Positions 35,654 to 44,793 of a stretch of DNA of 64,000 nt are shown here, piece by piece; within the stretch, counting starts at the first letter, position 1, and each line of letters begins with the position of its first letter. Origin of the DNA: CAZICM01 sp964537685 (GTDB lineage: Bacteria > Myxococcota_A > Polyangia > Polyangiales > Polyangiaceae); contig CAZICM010000004.1 of the NCBI GenBank assembly GCA_964537685.1, positions 186,001 through 250,000 on the forward strand, read 5' to 3'. Below the pieces are notes generated by a model. The model made no database searches. It saw only the letters and a program-made list of their open reading frames with translations, and was not told the DNA's origin. The translations under genes were made by a program, and so were the position numbers.

Positions 35654-35716
35654 AACGAATTCTCCAGCCCCCAATTCGCTCAACGAACATCCACACCCGT
35701 ATTTTTAAGCCTTCGC

Positions 35717-36565
35717 CTACACCGCCCTCCGCTCCTTTTCGGCCTGCGATGAAGGCTCTTCCACCGAGCTCTCCAAGGCCGCTGTGTCGCTTTGAGCGGC
35801 TGTTCCAATGCGTTTCTTCCCCGCCTGCAGATCGTCATCTTCGAGCGGCGCAACCAAGAGCCAATCGCGCGCGGCATCGTGTTCCACGATCACCACTTCG
35901 CGGCCTTCCACAATGGGGCGCTCGCCTTCGCGCACCCGGCAGATCACCCGCAGCACATGGCCGGTTTTATCGTTGATGCGGATCTCGCCGAACTCTTCCG
36001 ACACTTTGGAAGAGATGACGATGCCCGTGTGGCCCACCAATTGTTTGCGGGATGTGGCTTCTTGTTTTGGATCGGAGAGCACACGCGCAAGCGAGCGGGA
36101 AAGCGTGCGCGTGAGCAGATACGCAAAGACAAGGGAAATAGGCAGGGTCCAGGCCAGCGAGCCGGTAAGCGCGCCCGTGTCTTTGGGCTTAAACAGAATG
36201 TTGAGCGCCAGCCCCGCAAAACCAAAAGATGCCGCGAAGGTCTGCCACAAAATCGACATCGGCACGCGGCCTACGCCCAAATCGGCAAACACGGCGTGGA
36301 CCGGATTGCCTTCGGGGCCGTCGTGATCGGCATCGCCTTCATGATCTACGTCGTGATCGGCATCCGCATCCGCATCGCCATCCACATCGGCATCGCCCGC
36401 ATGGCCGTCCACATCCGCTTCATGATCGGCATCGCCGTCCTGATCGCCGCCCGCAAGCAGGCCCAGAAGGCCCGATGCCTGAAGCAGCGCAAAGAGGACC
36501 GCCACGCCGAGAGCGACCAAATAGGGCACATTGGCCCAAACAAAGAGGGACGAAAAAAAAGCCAC
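35717..36565 (-). CDS. YqiJ/NfeD-like OB-fold membrane protein with Asp/His-rich loop
   Basis: 282 residues. Transmembrane helices at about 12-35, 105-125 and 135-160 precede a C-terminal OB-fold domain (VGHTGIVISSKVSEEFGEIR; HVLRVICRVREGERPIVEG) and a charged tail. Between the first and second helices is a strikingly acidic loop of about 50 residues built from Asp-Ala/Gly-Asp-His units, which could bind divalent metal. Proteins of this type pair with flotillins. Start at GTG 36565 is uncertain since no SD is seen; that start lies in the leader of the divergent amidohydrolase gene. Confidence 0.85.
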   Translation of the reverse strand: MAFFSSLFVWANVPYLVALGVAVLFALLQASGLLGLLAGGDQDGDADHEADVDGHAGDADVDGDADADADHDVDHEGDADHDGPEGNPVHAVFADLGVGRVPMSILWQTFAASFGFAGLALNILFKPKDTGALTGSLAWTLPISLVFAYLLTRTLSRSLARVLSDPKQEATSRKQLVGHTGIVISSKVSEEFGEIRINDKTGHVLRVICRVREGERPIVEGREVVIVEHDAARDWLLVAPLEDDDLQAGKKRIGTAAQSDTAALESSVEEPSSQAEKERRAV

Positions 36566-36692
36566 GGTGGGTGCGGGGCCGTATCGTTCTCCCGCTGGGC
36601 AAGCCGGTCAAGGAATACCGCTCTCGCAAGGCCATGCGAAAAGAGGGTTTCGGCGCTTGCGTTCAGGCATGTCTGCGCGGAGCATCGCGCGC

Positions 36693-37637
36693 ATGGACGA
36701 TCGAATGGACGATCGAATGGATGCGCCGCGTCCGTGTTCGTGGACCTTGCCTCATCGCGGAGCGCTGCCGCTGCTCAACGATGAAGAAGGCGAGCGGCTG
36801 CCCGGCGATCTGCCTGAATTGGTCGTAGATGCGCATGTGCATCTCTTTCCAGAGCCTATATTTGAAGCGATTTGGCGCTGGTTCGACAACCACGGCTGGA
36901 CGATCCGCTACAGGCTGCACACCGAACAGGTGATGCGCTTTTTATTTTCGCGCGGCGTCTCGCATATGGTCGGGCTGATTTACGCGCATAAACCCGGGCT
37001 TGCGCGTTTTCTCAACGGCTATATGGCGGAGCTGTGCCAGAAGGAGCCGCGCCTGATCGGCCTGGGCACGGTGCTTCCCGGCGAGCCGGAAACGGGCGGG
37101 ATTGTGCGCGAAGCGCTTGAAATGGGCTTATCGGGAATCAAGCTGCATTGTCATGTGCAGTGCAAGAGCGCGGACGATGCGGCGATTTACGAGGTGTATG
37201 AAGCCTGTGCGCAGGCGGGCAAGCCGGTGGTGATTCACGCGGGAAGACAGCCCAAAAGCCCGCATTACAAATGCGATCCTTTTGAGATTTGCCATGCCGA
37301 TCGCGTTGAACGGGTGCTTCGGGATTTTCCCGGGCTCAAGCTATGCGTGCCGCATTTGGGCGCGGATGAGTTCGAGGGCTATGAGCGCTTGCTCGAGCGC
37401 TATGAGAATTTGTGGCTCGATACGACGATGGTGATGGGCGACTACTTTCCGATGCCCCGCGTGTCCGAGCGTATTCTTTCGTGTAGGCCCGATCGCGTGA
37501 TGTATGGGAGCGATTTTCCGAACCTGCCCTATGCGTGGGATCGGGAAATCAAGCAGATCGCAAGGTTTTCCATCAGCGACGAGACGAAGGCTTGGCTGAT
37601 GGGGAAGGCGGCGGCGGCGCTGTACGGGATTGGCTGA
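36693..37637 (+). CDS. amidohydrolase family protein (metal-dependent, TIM-barrel)
   Basis: About 314 residues. Metal ligands: VVDAHVHLFPE (HxH), KLHCHVQCK, VVIHAGRQ and the terminal Asp in MYGSDFPNLPYAWD, the pattern of amidohydrolase-2 enzymes (decarboxylases and hydrolases of the aminocarboxymuconate-semialdehyde decarboxylase type). Substrate unknown. Three in-frame ATGs (36693, 36705, 36717) lie in a 12-base tandem repeat, so the exact start is unclear. It converges on and overlaps the next membrane protein gene by about 65 bases. Confidence 0.85.
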   Translation: MDDRMDDRMDAPRPCSWTLPHRGALPLLNDEEGERLPGDLPELVVDAHVHLFPEPIFEAIWRWFDNHGWTIRYRLHTEQVMRFLFSRGVSHMVGLIYAHKPGLARFLNGYMAELCQKEPRLIGLGTVLPGEPETGGIVREALEMGLSGIKLHCHVQCKSADDAAIYEVYEACAQAGKPVVIHAGRQPKSPHYKCDPFEICHADRVERVLRDFPGLKLCVPHLGADEFEGYERLLERYENLWLDTTMVMGDYFPMPRVSERILSCRPDRVMYGSDFPNLPYAWDREIKQIARFSISDETKAWLMGKAAAALYGIG

Positions 37638-38151
37638 TCCACAGCGCGCATCCCAGGCCCAACGCCGCGCCGAATCCGATGGAGAGCGCGCCGTAGAACA
37701 GGTCGTTCCAGAGGGCGAATTTGTAATAGGCGGTAGTGACGAGACCCAAAAGAGCCAGCGGAACTGCAGGCCAATCGAGGCGCTGAAGCCTGCCGGCGCG
37801 CATGGCTAAAAAGCCCAGAATGGCCGATAAAAATAGGGCATGGCCGCTTAAGGGAAGGAAGCCCAAGAGGCGGATCGCCGACAGAATTCCGGTGAGCGCG
37901 ATTAAACAGGCGCGGGCAATGCGTTCGGAGCGCGAGAGTGCCGATGCGAACGATATGCTTAAAAACCAGGCAAATGCAGGAAAGACACTGACCTGATACA
38001 GAGGCGGCACCCAGGCATCGATAGGCTCGAAGCCCCGCAGCACTTGCATGGGCGGGCGCGCCGCAAAATAAAGGTAAGCGCCGCCTGAAAGCGCAATCGA
38101 GAAAACCAGTGCGCCCCACCTAAGCGCGCGCTCGCTAAATCGCGGGCTCAC
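37573..38151 (-). CDS. hypothetical multi-pass membrane protein
   Basis: 192 residues with five or six hydrophobic helices (ALVFSIALSGGAYLYFA; LYQVSVFPAFAWFLSISF; ALFLSAILGFLAM; VPLALLGLVTTAYY; GFGAALGLGCALWI) and a Pro/Ser-rich basic tail. No family recognised. It starts 6 bases downstream of the ssb stop, so it is probably read from the ssb transcript. Its 3' end overlaps the convergent amidohydrolase gene. Confidence 0.7.
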   Translation of the reverse strand: MSPRFSERALRWGALVFSIALSGGAYLYFAARPPMQVLRGFEPIDAWVPPLYQVSVFPAFAWFLSISFASALSRSERIARACLIALTGILSAIRLLGFLPLSGHALFLSAILGFLAMRAGRLQRLDWPAVPLALLGLVTTAYYKFALWNDLFYGALSIGFGAALGLGCALWISQSRTAPPPPSPSAKPSSRR

Positions 38152-38157
38152 AGGCCA

Positions 38158-38751
38158 TCAGAACGGAATATCGTCGTCTCCGCCGCCGCCGCCGAAATAA
38201 TCATCCGGAGGAGGTCCTGGATCGGCCGGAGGAGGAGGAGCGCCCCGGGATGAACCGCCGCCCGGCCTTCCGCCCCCGTACGAACCGCCGCCTGTATTGG
38301 CCCGGTTGTAGGCGTTCTGGCTCGGTGCCCGCCCGCCGCCTCCGCCGCTTCCGGCACCGCCCCCTTCATATTCGCCGCCATAGCTGGGAGCCCCCTCTTC
38401 CGCCGGAGCGCCCCGCGACCTTCCGCCCGTCAGCAGAATATTGGAGGCGACCACTTCCGTCTTGTAACGCTTGTTTCCATCGCGATCGTCATAACTCGAC
38501 GTGCGAAGCGAACCCTCGACAAACACCGACGAACCCTTGCTTAAAATCTTCGCCAGCGCCTCGCCCCGCTTCCCCCACACAACCACGTTGTGCCAATCGG
38601 TGCGCTCTTTGCGCACGCGATCTTTGTCGAGATACGACTCGGTTGTCGCGACGCGGATATTCAAGACGGCCTGCCCGCCTTGGGTGAACCGGAGCTCGGG
38701 TTCAGCCCCCAAGTTTCCGAGCAGCATTACGCGATTCAAGCCTTCGGCCAT
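38158..38751 (-). CDS. ssb: single-stranded DNA-binding protein
   Basis: 197 residues. The OB-fold domain occupies residues 1-110: LNRVMLLGNLGAEPELRF, DWHNVVVWGKRGEALAKIL, VFVEGSLRTSSYDDRDG. A long Gly/Pro/Ser-rich linker leads to the acidic tip DDDIPF, which recruits partner proteins in replication and repair. ATG 38751 gives the family N-terminus MAEGLNRV; the frame upstream (38796) is unconserved. Confidence 0.96.
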   Translation of the reverse strand: MAEGLNRVMLLGNLGAEPELRFTQGGQAVLNIRVATTESYLDKDRVRKERTDWHNVVVWGKRGEALAKILSKGSSVFVEGSLRTSSYDDRDGNKRYKTEVVASNILLTGGRSRGAPAEEGAPSYGGEYEGGGAGSGGGGGRAPSQNAYNRANTGGGSYGGGRPGGGSSRGAPPPPADPGPPPDDYFGGGGGDDDIPF

Positions 38752-38887
38752 CGAAATTTCCCTCGCCGCGCCCTGTTCAGCACGAGTCGGCGCCAAAGAA
38801 AGCCAACGCCTTCTATGCGCTCTTTTGAACTCTTAACTCCCCATACCAAAGGCTTCGCGTCAAGCATTCCTGTGTTTTAGTTGTAGG

Positions 38888-40279
38888 TCAATGCGGCGCG
38901 TGCAAGAGGCTGTGCTCGATGACGGATGCCAAAAAGAGCTTTGCAATATTGATGTAGACGGCGATCCCCAGCACATCGACCAGGCTTGCGATAAAGGGGG
39001 CCGAGCTTGTGGCCGGGTCAAAACCGGCTTTTCTCAGGAGAAGCGGAAACATCGAGCCCACGGTGCAGCCTACGACGACAATGGCCACCAAGGTTGCGCC
39101 GATCGTAAACATAAAGGCTGTTCCATCGCCCCAAAGCCAGACGCGAATCATTCCGATCAGCGCCAGGAACATCCCGAGTACCAAACCCTGGCCGGCTTCG
39201 CGCACAAAGATCCGGCCAAAATCCGAAGGCCGCACATCGCCCATCGCAAGGCCGCGAATGATGAGCGTCGAGGACTGCGAGCCCGAATTGCCTCCTGTTG
39301 AAATTAACAAAGGCACGTAAAAACTAAGGGTTGCGACGCTTTCCAGCACTCTGTCGTAGTGGCGCAGCACCGAACCCGTAAAAAATTCGCCCACAAACAA
39401 GACCGCAAGCCACACCGCCCGCTTGCGGATAAAGGTCCAAAATCCCGTCTTAAAATAGCTTTCTTCGATCGGCTGAACCGCGCCCAGGCGCTGCACGTCT
39501 TCCGTCTGTTCTTCCGTGAGCACGTCGATTACGTCGTCCACGGTGATCACACCCAAAAGCTTGCGATCCGCCGCAAGCACAGGCAGCGCCGAGAAATCGT
39601 ATTTCGCCATCGTGCGCGCCACTTCTTCCTGATCCATATCGGGCGTCACCGAACGCACGTTCTCCGTCATCACGTTGTCGATGCGCTCCTGCGGCGACGC
39701 GAGCAGCAAATCGCGCAGCGATGCCACGCCCAAAAGCCGCGTCTCGGCATCCAGCACATACACGTAGTACACCGTCTCGGCCTGCTCTCCGACTTGACGG
39801 ATACGCTCGATCACGTCCGATACCGAAAGACCTAGGGGCACCGACACATAGTCGGTGGTCATCAAACCGCCCGCGCTGTCCTCCGGCCATTTCGCCAGCT
39901 CGGCGACTTCATGCGCAGCTTTTGGATCGACCTTCTCCAGCGTCGAAAGCAGCGTATCGCCCATCTGCTCGGGCATCGCCTCGATCAGATCGGTGCGCTC
40001 ATCCGCGCTCATTTCCGAGAGAATCGGCGCTATGCTTTCCGCGCCGAGCGTCTCGACCATCGCCTCCTGCTTATCTTCGTCGAGGCGTTCTAGAATCGGA
40101 GCCGCTTCATGCGCTTCGAGGGTCTGAAGGACGCGCGCGGCCTCCTCCTCATCGAGCATCGACACCAGGTCGGCCCGATCTTCCTCGTGCATCTCCTCCA
40201 GCAGCGCCGATAGCTCAGACGGGTCCTCCGCCAAGAGCTGGCGAACCTCCGGAAGTATGGCCAGGGCGACGCGCATCAT
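38888..40279 (-). CDS. mgtE: magnesium transporter MgtE
   Basis: About 463 residues, typical for MgtE. The N-domain is a superhelix of acidic helices (residues about 10-130). A CBS pair follows (about 130-260: ASLRDLLLASPQERIDNVMT; LGVITVDDVIDVL). The C-terminal domain has five transmembrane helices, with STGGNSGSQSSTLIIRGLA matching the pore signature and a conserved Asp near the end (ASLVDVLGIAVYINIA). MgtE is a magnesium-gated channel in the inner membrane. ATG 40279 has GGAG six bases ahead; a TTG at 40291 is less likely. Confidence 0.95.
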   Translation of the reverse strand: MMRVALAILPEVRQLLAEDPSELSALLEEMHEEDRADLVSMLDEEEAARVLQTLEAHEAAPILERLDEDKQEAMVETLGAESIAPILSEMSADERTDLIEAMPEQMGDTLLSTLEKVDPKAAHEVAELAKWPEDSAGGLMTTDYVSVPLGLSVSDVIERIRQVGEQAETVYYVYVLDAETRLLGVASLRDLLLASPQERIDNVMTENVRSVTPDMDQEEVARTMAKYDFSALPVLAADRKLLGVITVDDVIDVLTEEQTEDVQRLGAVQPIEESYFKTGFWTFIRKRAVWLAVLFVGEFFTGSVLRHYDRVLESVATLSFYVPLLISTGGNSGSQSSTLIIRGLAMGDVRPSDFGRIFVREAGQGLVLGMFLALIGMIRVWLWGDGTAFMFTIGATLVAIVVVGCTVGSMFPLLLRKAGFDPATSSAPFIASLVDVLGIAVYINIAKLFLASVIEHSLLHAPH

Positions 40280-40643
40280 GAACGGCTCCAAGCATCACAA
40301 TTTGAGCGCATTGGGAAGCCGATAATTGCCGCGCTTTCCATGCTTGGGTCCAAGAATGCGTGCGTCAACCAAGTTGACAAATCCCAGCGCTGCCACAACC
40401 TCGGTTTACATGCCTTTGATTAAATATCGGGCAAAATAAAGGCGTGCCAAGAGCAGAGCAGCCGGCACTAAACTTGCTTCTCATTGAGTCAAGTTGGGTG
40501 AAGGGGCGGATCGTTGCCCAGCGCGCGCATCGTTTATTTCCAGCGAGGTATCCCAGGTGATACGCGCGGAAGTTCGCGAATTGACGGTTCTTTAGATGGT
40601 CCCTAGATCAAACGGGCGGTTTCCGCCCATGGGAGAGCGCTTT
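40280..40643. other. intergenic region with a short perfect inverted repeat
   Basis: About 360 bases between the divergent mgtE and vWA genes; no gene is seen. GTCAAC CAA GTTGAC (40364-40378) is a perfect 6-base inverted repeat that could be an operator. A related AGTCAAGTTG lies about 120 bases downstream. No M-box riboswitch could be recognised by eye on the mgtE side. Confidence 0.4.
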
Positions 40644-43019
40644 ATGAGTGGAAATGAGCTTGTTCAACATCGCCGGCCGATGCGCTTTGTGCGATTCGCC
40701 GCGGCAGCGGCACTGTTTTTGGGTATTCCGAGCGCGGTTGGCTGTTTGAGCCGGCCCGTCGAGCCTCTGGAGCCGCGAAGCACGGCGACCATCGTGGAAC
40801 GCCTGACACAGAGTTCGGTCGACAAGATCGACCTCGTTTTGGCCATCGACAACTCGCGTTCAATGGCTGACAAGCAGGACATCTTGTCGCTGGCCATTCC
40901 GGACTTGGTCAAAGGCTTGGTGAATCCGCGCTGCCTCGATCAGAACGGCACGGCCGCGGCCATGCAGCCGGCCGGTCCGCTCGATCCGTGTCCCGTCGCG
41001 GGCACGAAGCGCGAATTCGAGCCGGTGTTGGATATTCACATCGGCATCATCACCTCGAGCTTGGGCGGCCACGGCGCCGATGCCTGCCCCGCCACCGAAA
41101 CGGCGACGTGCGGCGGCAGTCCCAACAGCACCAACGACGACAAGGGCCATTTGGTGTCGCGTCTCGATGCATGCGGCGGCGGCAATGTGGCCACCTATCA
41201 AGACAAGGGCTTTTTGGCCTGGGATCCAAAGCAGAAGTACATGCCTGCCGGCGAAGGCAATCTCGACAACTTGGCCAATTCGCTCAGGGATATGGTCAAG
41301 GGCAGCGGGCAGATCGGCTGCGGCTATGAAGCCCAGTTGGAGAGCTGGTACCGCTTCCTCGTCGATCCCGAACCCTACGAGAAGATCTCGCTGATCGGCG
41401 GCAAAGCCGTTCCCGAAGGCATCGACAGCACGCTGCTCACCCAGCGCACCGACTTCCTAAGGCCGGATTCGCTGCTCGCGATCATCATGCTGACCGACGA
41501 AAACGACTGTTCGATTATCGAATATGGCCAGTTTTACTACGCGGCTCAGCTCAAGCAGCCCAACGGAACGCCCTTCCAGTTGCCGCGCGCCCGCGCCGAA
41601 TGCGCCACCAACCCCAACGATCCCTGCTGCCGCTCTTGCGGTCAGGATCAAACCGGCTGTCCCATGGATGCGACCTGCTTCGATGCCAATGGCAACGTGA
41701 AGGCGCTCACGGCGCTTGAAGATCAGTCCAACCTGCGCTGCTTCGATCAGAAGCGCCGCTTTGGCATCGACTTCCTCTACCCGATCAAGCGCTACACCGA
41801 TGGCTTGACGAGCGTTGTTGTTCCCAACCGCGCGGGCGAGGTTGTTCCCAACCCGATTTTCTCGGACCTCAATCCCACGGATGACAACGCCAATGTGCGC
41901 GACTCCGGCCTTGTATTTTTGGCCGGCATCGTCGGCGTGCCCTGGCAGGACATCGCCCGCAACAAGGACGATCTCAAAGAAGGCTTCAAGAACAGCGACG
42001 AGCTTCTGGTCAAGGATATGAACAGCGGCAACAGCACCTGGGACATCATCCTGGGCGATCCGGCCACCTATGTTCCGCCGAAGGATCCGCTCATGATCGA
42101 AAGCATCTTCCCGCGCACGGGCAGCAACCCGATCACGGGCGATCCGCTGGTTTCTCCTGGAATGCCACCCACCAACCAAATCAACGGAAGCGAGTGGACC
42201 GTCAAGATGCAGGAAGATCTTCAATACGCCTGTATCTTCAAGCTGCCCGCACCCCGCGATTGCAAGGATCAAAACATCACTTCATGTGACTGCAAAGATC
42301 CGACCAACGACAACCCCCTGTGCCAGCCGGACGATGTCGATCCCACCAAGCGCACCAAGCAAACCATGGCCAAGGCGTATCCGGGCGTACGCGAACTCGC
42401 CGCGCTTAAGAGCGTGGGCGCACAGGGCATCACGGCCTCCGTTTGTCCCGCTCAGCTCGATGATCAAAACGCGACCGACTTCGGTTATCGCCCGGCCATC
42501 GGCGCCATCATCGATCGCCTGAAGGTCGCCCTCGGCGGCCAGTGCCTGCCCCGTACGCTTACGGCGGACGACAAGGGCCAGGTGCCCTGCCTGGTGCTGG
42601 AAGCGCGCCGCGTAGACGCTGGACAGGAAGCGGCCTGCAATGCCTGCACCGATGCCGGCCGCGAGCCTTTGACCGGCGACGAAGCCGCGGCCATCGACGC
42701 TGCCAAGGAAGATCCGGTTTACGCTTCCGCGCAGTGGAACTGCTTCTGCAAGATCTCGCAGACGCTGAACATCAGCGATACCCAGAACAACCTCTATGCC
42801 TGCCAGAATGATGTGGCGAATCCGCCTTTGAACAAGGCTGGCGAAGAGGTCAACGGCTGGTGCTACGTCGACGCGACGACGCAGCCTGTGATCGGCAACG
42901 AAGAGATCGTGAAGAACTGCCCCGAGACCGAGAAGCGCATTGTTCGTTTCGTGGGTCAGGGCGCGGCGAAGCCCGGCGCGACGATGTTCATCTCGTGCAT
43001 TACGGACAACACCAAGTAA
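40644..43019 (+). CDS. vWA-domain lipoprotein of myxobacterial type
   Basis: 791 residues. Signal peptide and lipobox (FLGIPSAVGC) are followed by a von Willebrand A-like start, DKIDLVLAIDNSRSMADKQD, with an intact DxSxS metal site. Large insertions rich in Cys and Asp/Asn follow (CCRSCGQDQTGCPMDATCFD; CNACTDAGREPL). Such lipoproteins are common in myxobacteria and of unknown function; likely periplasmic or surface-exposed and disulfide bonded. ATG 40644 has GGGAGAG ahead; upstream frames lack an SD. Base composition is more GC-rich than the island. Confidence 0.85.
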   Translation: MSGNELVQHRRPMRFVRFAAAAALFLGIPSAVGCLSRPVEPLEPRSTATIVERLTQSSVDKIDLVLAIDNSRSMADKQDILSLAIPDLVKGLVNPRCLDQNGTAAAMQPAGPLDPCPVAGTKREFEPVLDIHIGIITSSLGGHGADACPATETATCGGSPNSTNDDKGHLVSRLDACGGGNVATYQDKGFLAWDPKQKYMPAGEGNLDNLANSLRDMVKGSGQIGCGYEAQLESWYRFLVDPEPYEKISLIGGKAVPEGIDSTLLTQRTDFLRPDSLLAIIMLTDENDCSIIEYGQFYYAAQLKQPNGTPFQLPRARAECATNPNDPCCRSCGQDQTGCPMDATCFDANGNVKALTALEDQSNLRCFDQKRRFGIDFLYPIKRYTDGLTSVVVPNRAGEVVPNPIFSDLNPTDDNANVRDSGLVFLAGIVGVPWQDIARNKDDLKEGFKNSDELLVKDMNSGNSTWDIILGDPATYVPPKDPLMIESIFPRTGSNPITGDPLVSPGMPPTNQINGSEWTVKMQEDLQYACIFKLPAPRDCKDQNITSCDCKDPTNDNPLCQPDDVDPTKRTKQTMAKAYPGVRELAALKSVGAQGITASVCPAQLDDQNATDFGYRPAIGAIIDRLKVALGGQCLPRTLTADDKGQVPCLVLEARRVDAGQEAACNACTDAGREPLTGDEAAAIDAAKEDPVYASAQWNCFCKISQTLNISDTQNNLYACQNDVANPPLNKAGEEVNGWCYVDATTQPVIGNEEIVKNCPETEKRIVRFVGQGAAKPGATMFISCITDNTK

Positions 43020-43049
43020 CCGGCATCCCGATGCCATGCTGAATGGAAC

Positions 43050-43081
43050 GCGGGGCTTGCCCTTTCGGGAGCAGGCCCCGC
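43050..43081 (+). terminator. GC-rich hairpin after the vWA gene
   Basis: GCGGGGC pairs with GCCCCGC around an inner CCC/GGG stem, 30 bases after the vWA stop and before the response regulator. Only a short T-run (GTTTTG) follows, so terminator or leader structure are both possible. Confidence 0.5.
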
Positions 43082-43108
43082 GGCCGTTTTGTGGTAGAAG
43101 CAGCGGCC

Positions 43109-43804
43109 GTGCAGGTGCTCAAAAAGAAAATCCTCATTATCGAGGACGAGCCGCACATCGTTCTCGGCTTGACGGATGCCCTTGAATTTGAGGGTTTTGC
43201 CGTGGTGTCGGCGGCCCGAGGCAAAGAGGGCGTTCAATTGGCGAAGCAGGAGAAGCCCGAGGCCATTCTTCTGGATTTGATGCTGCCCGACACCAATGGC
43301 TTTAAGGTGTGCGAGGAGCTGCGGCGCTGGGATGCCTTTGTGCCGATCATCATGCTGACGGCGCGCAGCCAGGAGATCGACAAGATCCGCGGTCTCGATG
43401 CTGGAGCGGATGATTACGTTACCAAACCCTTTAGTATTGGCGAGTTAATCGCCCGGCTGCGGGCCATCTTTAGGCGCGCGGCCCGCCCCGCCGAAGCCGC
43501 AGTGGAAGAATTGGCGATCGGCAGGGTCAAAATCAATTTAAGCACGCACATGCTGGTGGCCGGATCAAATTCCGAACAATTGTCTTTCTACGAAGTCGAA
43601 TTGCTCCGGTTTTTGCACGAGCGGGTTGGCCAGCCGGTATCGCGGGATGAGATTTTACAAAAAATCTGGGGCGTGGAGGCCGGGCCTTCCAACCGGACGG
43701 TCGACAATTTTATCGTAAAGCTCCGAAAGAAGATCGAACCATCCGCCGAGAAGCCTCAGCATATTTTAACGGTGTATGGTTTTGGTTATAAATTGGTTCC
43801 ATAG
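43109..43804 (+). CDS. OmpR-family response regulator
   Basis: 231 residues. Receiver domain: acidic pocket IIEDEP, phospho-acceptor Asp in AILLDLMLPD, Thr in MLTAR and Lys in TKPF. The C-terminal winged-helix domain reads SFYEVELLRFLHERVGQPVS then NRTVDNFIVKLRKKIEP and YGFGYKLVP, as in OmpR/PhoB regulators. GTG 43109 places the receiver at the N-terminus; an ATG at 43043 would run through the hairpin. No partner kinase gene is adjacent, so it is an orphan here. Confidence 0.93.
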   Translation: MQVLKKKILIIEDEPHIVLGLTDALEFEGFAVVSAARGKEGVQLAKQEKPEAILLDLMLPDTNGFKVCEELRRWDAFVPIIMLTARSQEIDKIRGLDAGADDYVTKPFSIGELIARLRAIFRRAARPAEAAVEELAIGRVKINLSTHMLVAGSNSEQLSFYEVELLRFLHERVGQPVSRDEILQKIWGVEAGPSNRTVDNFIVKLRKKIEPSAEKPQHILTVYGFGYKLVP

Positions 43805-43819
43805 CCATACCCATTCAAT

Positions 43820-44749
43820 CTAATTGGCACCCGATTCACGCAGGGGCAGCACATTCCTTGGATCGATAGGAATACTAACGGCATTATTGACCAATCGCTG
43901 CAAATCGATCGCGCCCAGCGCCACCCCCTCGCGAAGCTGCCGGATTTCCACATGGAGATGCACAAGGCCCGGGCTGCCCGTATCGCCTACATATCCCGCG
44001 ATTTCTCCGGCGCTCACCGGGCCTCCCACCACCAGCTCCGGCCCCGCCGCCTCGAGATGGCCATACATAACCGCATAGGCCCGAAGCCTTCCTCCCTGCT
44101 CGCGCACCAAATGACCCGTCACCACCGTCGTGCCAAAAAGCGTGCCCACCATCGCCACTTCCGCATCGCCCTCCTGATTCTCAAGGCGAATCACCCGGAC
44201 TTCCTCGCCCCGCGCAGCCCCAATATCCACGCCTCCATGCCCGGTGTGCTGCGCCGTCTTCCTTTGCGCCTCTCCGGGTAAATCCAAATCGTAGCCGCTC
44301 AGCACTTTATCCGATGATATTGGCCATAAATACGACGAAAATGCCTCAGGCCGCTCGGGCCGCTTGGGAATATGGTCATACACTTCTAAACCTCGGCCCG
44401 CCTCCAATCCCGGCGATGCATGCGAACCTTGCTCGGGAACAAAGGCCGCCATCCCGGTGATATCGCGGCCCAAGGGCGGAAGCGGCAAACACGCCGTGCC
44501 TTCCGGAATCGAACGGGGAGAACAGGGCGCCGCCCAATCTTTAGGAACAAGCGGAGCCCGGGGCGCCTCGCCGGGCTCGTTTTCTTCGCCCTTGGGCACA
44601 AATACCCGGGGAGACGAGCGATCCAGACCAGAAAGGGTACTCAAACAGGCCGCCGCAATGGCCGCGCGCAGCAAAGGATGCAGGGTCGTTGGGGTCACGG
44701 TGCGTTCCGGGGATGGTAGCAGTCCCGCGGCCATGAGACGCTTTGGCAT
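43820..44749 (-). CDS. M23 family metallopeptidase (putative peptidoglycan endopeptidase)
   Basis: 309 residues. The LytM-type zinc site is present: HTGHGGVDIGAARGEEV (HxxxD) and LVHLHVEIRQL (HxH), with YGHLEAAG between. An N-terminal hydrophobic segment (LLRAAIAAACLSTLSGLD) suggests export. The domain lies in the C-terminal 160 residues; the N-terminal part is Pro-rich. Predicted to cut peptide cross-links in peptidoglycan. Start at 44749 or 44734; only about 45 bases separate it from the divergent HEAT gene. Confidence 0.85.
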   Translation of the reverse strand: MPKRLMAAGLLPSPERTVTPTTLHPLLRAAIAAACLSTLSGLDRSSPRVFVPKGEENEPGEAPRAPLVPKDWAAPCSPRSIPEGTACLPLPPLGRDITGMAAFVPEQGSHASPGLEAGRGLEVYDHIPKRPERPEAFSSYLWPISSDKVLSGYDLDLPGEAQRKTAQHTGHGGVDIGAARGEEVRVIRLENQEGDAEVAMVGTLFGTTVVTGHLVREQGGRLRAYAVMYGHLEAAGPELVVGGPVSAGEIAGYVGDTGSPGLVHLHVEIRQLREGVALGAIDLQRLVNNAVSIPIDPRNVLPLRESGAN

Positions 44750-44793
44750 CCCATCGCTTGCGGACTTCCCGCGCCCTTGGTAGCTCCTACGCC

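Noticed and set aside
35792..36784. 330-codon plus-strand frame opposite the YqiJ-like gene
   Set aside because: His/Ile/Arg repeats are the reverse of the Asp/Ala/His-rich loop; antisense shadow.
40280..40595. Magnesium riboswitch upstream of mgtE
   Set aside because: I could not recognise the M-box helices by eye on the minus strand; a covariance-model search would be needed.
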